Of a DNA stretch of 13,487 nt, positions 11,804 to 13,487 are shown piece after piece. Both the position numbers and the translations under genes were made by a program. The DNA lies in the NCBI GenBank assembly GCA_017475785.1, contig JAFVEX010000081.1, positions 1-13,487 of the forward strand, written 5' to 3'. Below the pieces are notes generated by a model, which did not search any database, had not been told where the DNA came from, and worked only from the letters and a program-made list of their open reading frames with translations. How positions within the stretch are numbered: the first letter of the stretch is position 1; each line of letters starts with the position of its first letter. The stretch is from Eubacterium sp. Its GTDB lineage: Bacteria > Bacillota_A > Clostridia > Lachnospirales > Lachnospiraceae.

Positions 11804-13487
11804 TTAACAGCAGAGAAGCATTAATCCAGACGACCGAAGCAGCGAAGGCGGCACTTGCTTCCTATGGCTGCCGCATTCTTGTGTGTTCCGGTACCGGCTG
11901 TATCGCATCCGGTTCAGAGGCGGTCTATGAGGAATTCCGTAAACTTGCAAAGGACGACCACAATGTTGTTCTTGAGTTTAAGCCGCATGATGAAGCGGAA
12001 CATGACAGCGAGGTTGTCAGTGATGTCAAGAACGCTCTTGGTGTCAAGAAGACAGGCTGTCAGGGTGTCTGTGAACTCGGACCGCTCGTTCGGATTCAGA
12101 AAGGTGACGATGTCATTCAGTACATCAAGGTAAAACCGGAAAACTGCGAAGAGATATTCCAGCGTTCTGTCCGTGAAAATGATGTGATTGAGAGCCTTCT
12201 TTATCATCAGGGCGAAGAAGCGTTCCGCGGACCGGATGATATTCCGTTTATCGCAAAACAGACCCGCATTGTCCTGGAGAACTGCGGAAAATACGATGCG
12301 GAAAGCTTCGACGAGTATCTTGCCGGCGGCGGATTTACGGCGCTGCAGAAGGCACTGTTCGAGATGAAGCCGGAAGAAGTTGTTGACGAAGTTGACAAAT
12401 CCGGACTGCGCGGACGCGGCGGCGGCGGATTCCCGGCCGGCCGCAAGTGGAAACAGGTTGCGCGTCAGCCGGAGAAAGAGCGCTTTGTTGTCTGCAACGG
12501 TGATGAAGGTGATCCGGGTGCATTCATGGACGGTTCCGTTATGGAAGGTGATCCGTACAAGCTGATTGAGGGTATGATGATCGCCGGCTACGCATGCGGC
12601 GCTGAGAACGGCTATATCTATGTTCGTGCAGAGTATCCGATGTCTGTCGCAAGACTCCGCAAGGCAATTGCGACACTGGAAGAAGTCGGACTGCTCGGTG
12701 ACGATATCCTCGGAACCGGCTATAACTTCCACATGCATATCAACCGCGGCGCGGGCGCTTTCGTCTGCGGCGAGGGCTCGGCGCTGACAGCTTCCATCGA
12801 GGGCAACCGCGGTATGCCGCGTGTCAAACCGCCGAGAACTGTTGAAAAAGGACTGTGGGCAAAGCCGACGGTTCTGAACAACGTAGAAACATATGCAAAC
12901 GTACCGAAGATCGTCCTGCAGGGCTCTGACTGGTTCCGCAGCATCGGAACAGAGAATTCCACAGGTACAAAGACCTTCTCGCTGACAGGTTCCATCCAGA
13001 ACACAGGTCTGATCGAGGTTCCGATGGGAACAACGCTGCGTGAGATCATTTTTGATATCGGCGGCGGCCTGAAGGACGGCGGCAGCTTCAAGGCTGTCCA
13101 GATCGGCGGACCGTCCGGCGGATGCCTGACAGAGCAGCATCTTGATGAGCCGCTCGATTTCGAATCTGTTAAGAAGTTCGGCGCAATCATCGGCTCCGGC
13201 GGACTGGTTGTCATGGATGACAACACCTGTATGGTTGAGGTCGCACGTTTCTTCATGAGCTTCACACAGCGTGAGTCCTGTGGTAAATGTATCCCGTGCC
13301 GTGAGGGAACCAAGCGCATGCTTGAGATCCTTGAGCGTATCGTAAACGGCGAAGGCGAACTGCAGGATCTGGATCTGCTCGAAGAGCTCGCTACAATGAT
13401 CAAGAGCATGGCGCTCTGCGGTCTTGGTAAGAGTGCTCCGCTTCCGGTTCTCTCTACATTGCGTACCTTCCGTGATGAATATGTTGA
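11800..13487 (+). CDS. NuoF-like NAD(P)H/FMN flavoprotein subunit, 3' end outside the window
   Basis: 562 codons are visible without a stop and the gene runs off the right edge. Domains in order: an N-terminal thioredoxin-like [2Fe-2S] domain (Cys29, Cys34, Cys87, Cys91), the FMN/NADH-binding 51-kDa domain with GRGGGGFPAGRKW (205-217), CNGDEGDPGAFMD (232-244) and CGEGSALTASIEG (323-335), an SLBB-like part, and the [4Fe-4S] site ESCGKCIPC (Cys494, 497, 500) with Cys540. This is the HydB/HndC architecture, which usually adds two more [4Fe-4S] motifs at the C-terminus, here not visible. Compared with the common forms I know, GEET reads GEGS and FPTGLKW reads FPAGRKW. It starts at ATGA overlapping the NuoE-like stop. 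It oxidises NAD(P)H or reduces NAD(P)+ within a complex; a catalytic hydrogenase subunit would be expected downstream. Confidence 0.92.
   Translation, partial: MINSREALIQTTEAAKAALASYGCRILVCSGTGCIASGSEAVYEEFRKLAKDDHNVVLEFKPHDEAEHDSEVVSDVKNALGVKKTGCQGVCELGPLVRIQKGDDVIQYIKVKPENCEEIFQRSVRENDVIESLLYHQGEEAFRGPDDIPFIAKQTRIVLENCGKYDAESFDEYLAGGGFTALQKALFEMKPEEVVDEVDKSGLRGRGGGGFPAGRKWKQVARQPEKERFVVCNGDEGDPGAFMDGSVMEGDPYKLIEGMMIAGYACGAENGYIYVRAEYPMSVARLRKAIATLEEVGLLGDDILGTGYNFHMHINRGAGAFVCGEGSALTASIEGNRGMPRVKPPRTVEKGLWAKPTVLNNVETYANVPKIVLQGSDWFRSIGTENSTGTKTFSLTGSIQNTGLIEVPMGTTLREIIFDIGGGLKDGGSFKAVQIGGPSGGCLTEQHLDEPLDFESVKKFGAIIGSGGLVVMDDNTCMVEVARFFMSFTQRESCGKCIPCREGTKRMLEILERIVNGEGELQDLDLLEELATMIKSMALCGLGKSAPLPVLSTLRTFRDEYV

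Overview
The window reads as an anaerobic, butyrate-type member of the Clostridia. The evidence is gene content: a butyryl-CoA dehydrogenase/EtfBA set of the flavin-bifurcating kind, a monomeric group B [FeFe] hydrogenase, and NuoE/NuoF-like subunits of an NAD(P)H-linked hydrogenase. Strong AGGAGG-type Shine-Dalgarno (SD) sequences and TTG starts fit. I cannot name a genus. I see no tRNA, rRNA, CRISPR array, integrase or transposase.

Layout. (1) 1-2033, minus strand: bcd, etfB and the first codons of etfA, with 18-bp gaps. (2) 2034-2429: 396 bp without a protein gene, holding overlapping inverted repeats that could be a small plus-strand RNA, and a sigma-A-like promoter facing the 3' end of the next gene. 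(3) 2430-5454, minus strand: a metal-efflux operon made of an SmtB/CzrA-type repressor with a palindromic operator-promoter, a stand-alone HMA metallochaperone and a Zn/Cd/Pb-class P-type ATPase without its own HMA domain. The two intercistronic gaps carry REP-like repeats and a 13-bp perfect stem-loop. (4) 5564-6724, plus strand: a YczE/YitT-type membrane protein and a hotdog thioesterase, converging on (5) 6726-8784, minus strand: an ABM-domain protein, a possible repeat-encoding leader peptide, and two MgtC/SapB paralogues. (6) 9051-9455, plus strand: a YjbQ-family protein behind a duplicated -10 region. (7) 9530-11002, plus strand: the group B [FeFe] hydrogenase, then a separate unit with a terminator, a promoter, a hairpin leader, a NuoE-like gene and a NuoF-like gene that runs off the window.

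How it fits together. Bcd-EtfAB would use NADH to reduce crotonyl-CoA and ferredoxin. The hydrogenase region handles the reduced ferredoxin and NAD(P)H produced by fermentation. The metal operon and the MgtC block look like independent ion-homeostasis units.

The strongest unexplained signal is upstream of the first MgtC gene. A 37-codon TTG-start ORF with a good SD encodes three identical nine-residue repeats, and the only nucleotide differences between the repeats are synonymous. Its stop codon overlaps the mgtC-like start codon, and its SD can pair perfectly over 11 bp with an upstream segment that also has an alternative partner. This looks like a translated, possibly RNA-switched leader. 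That is an inference from sequence only.
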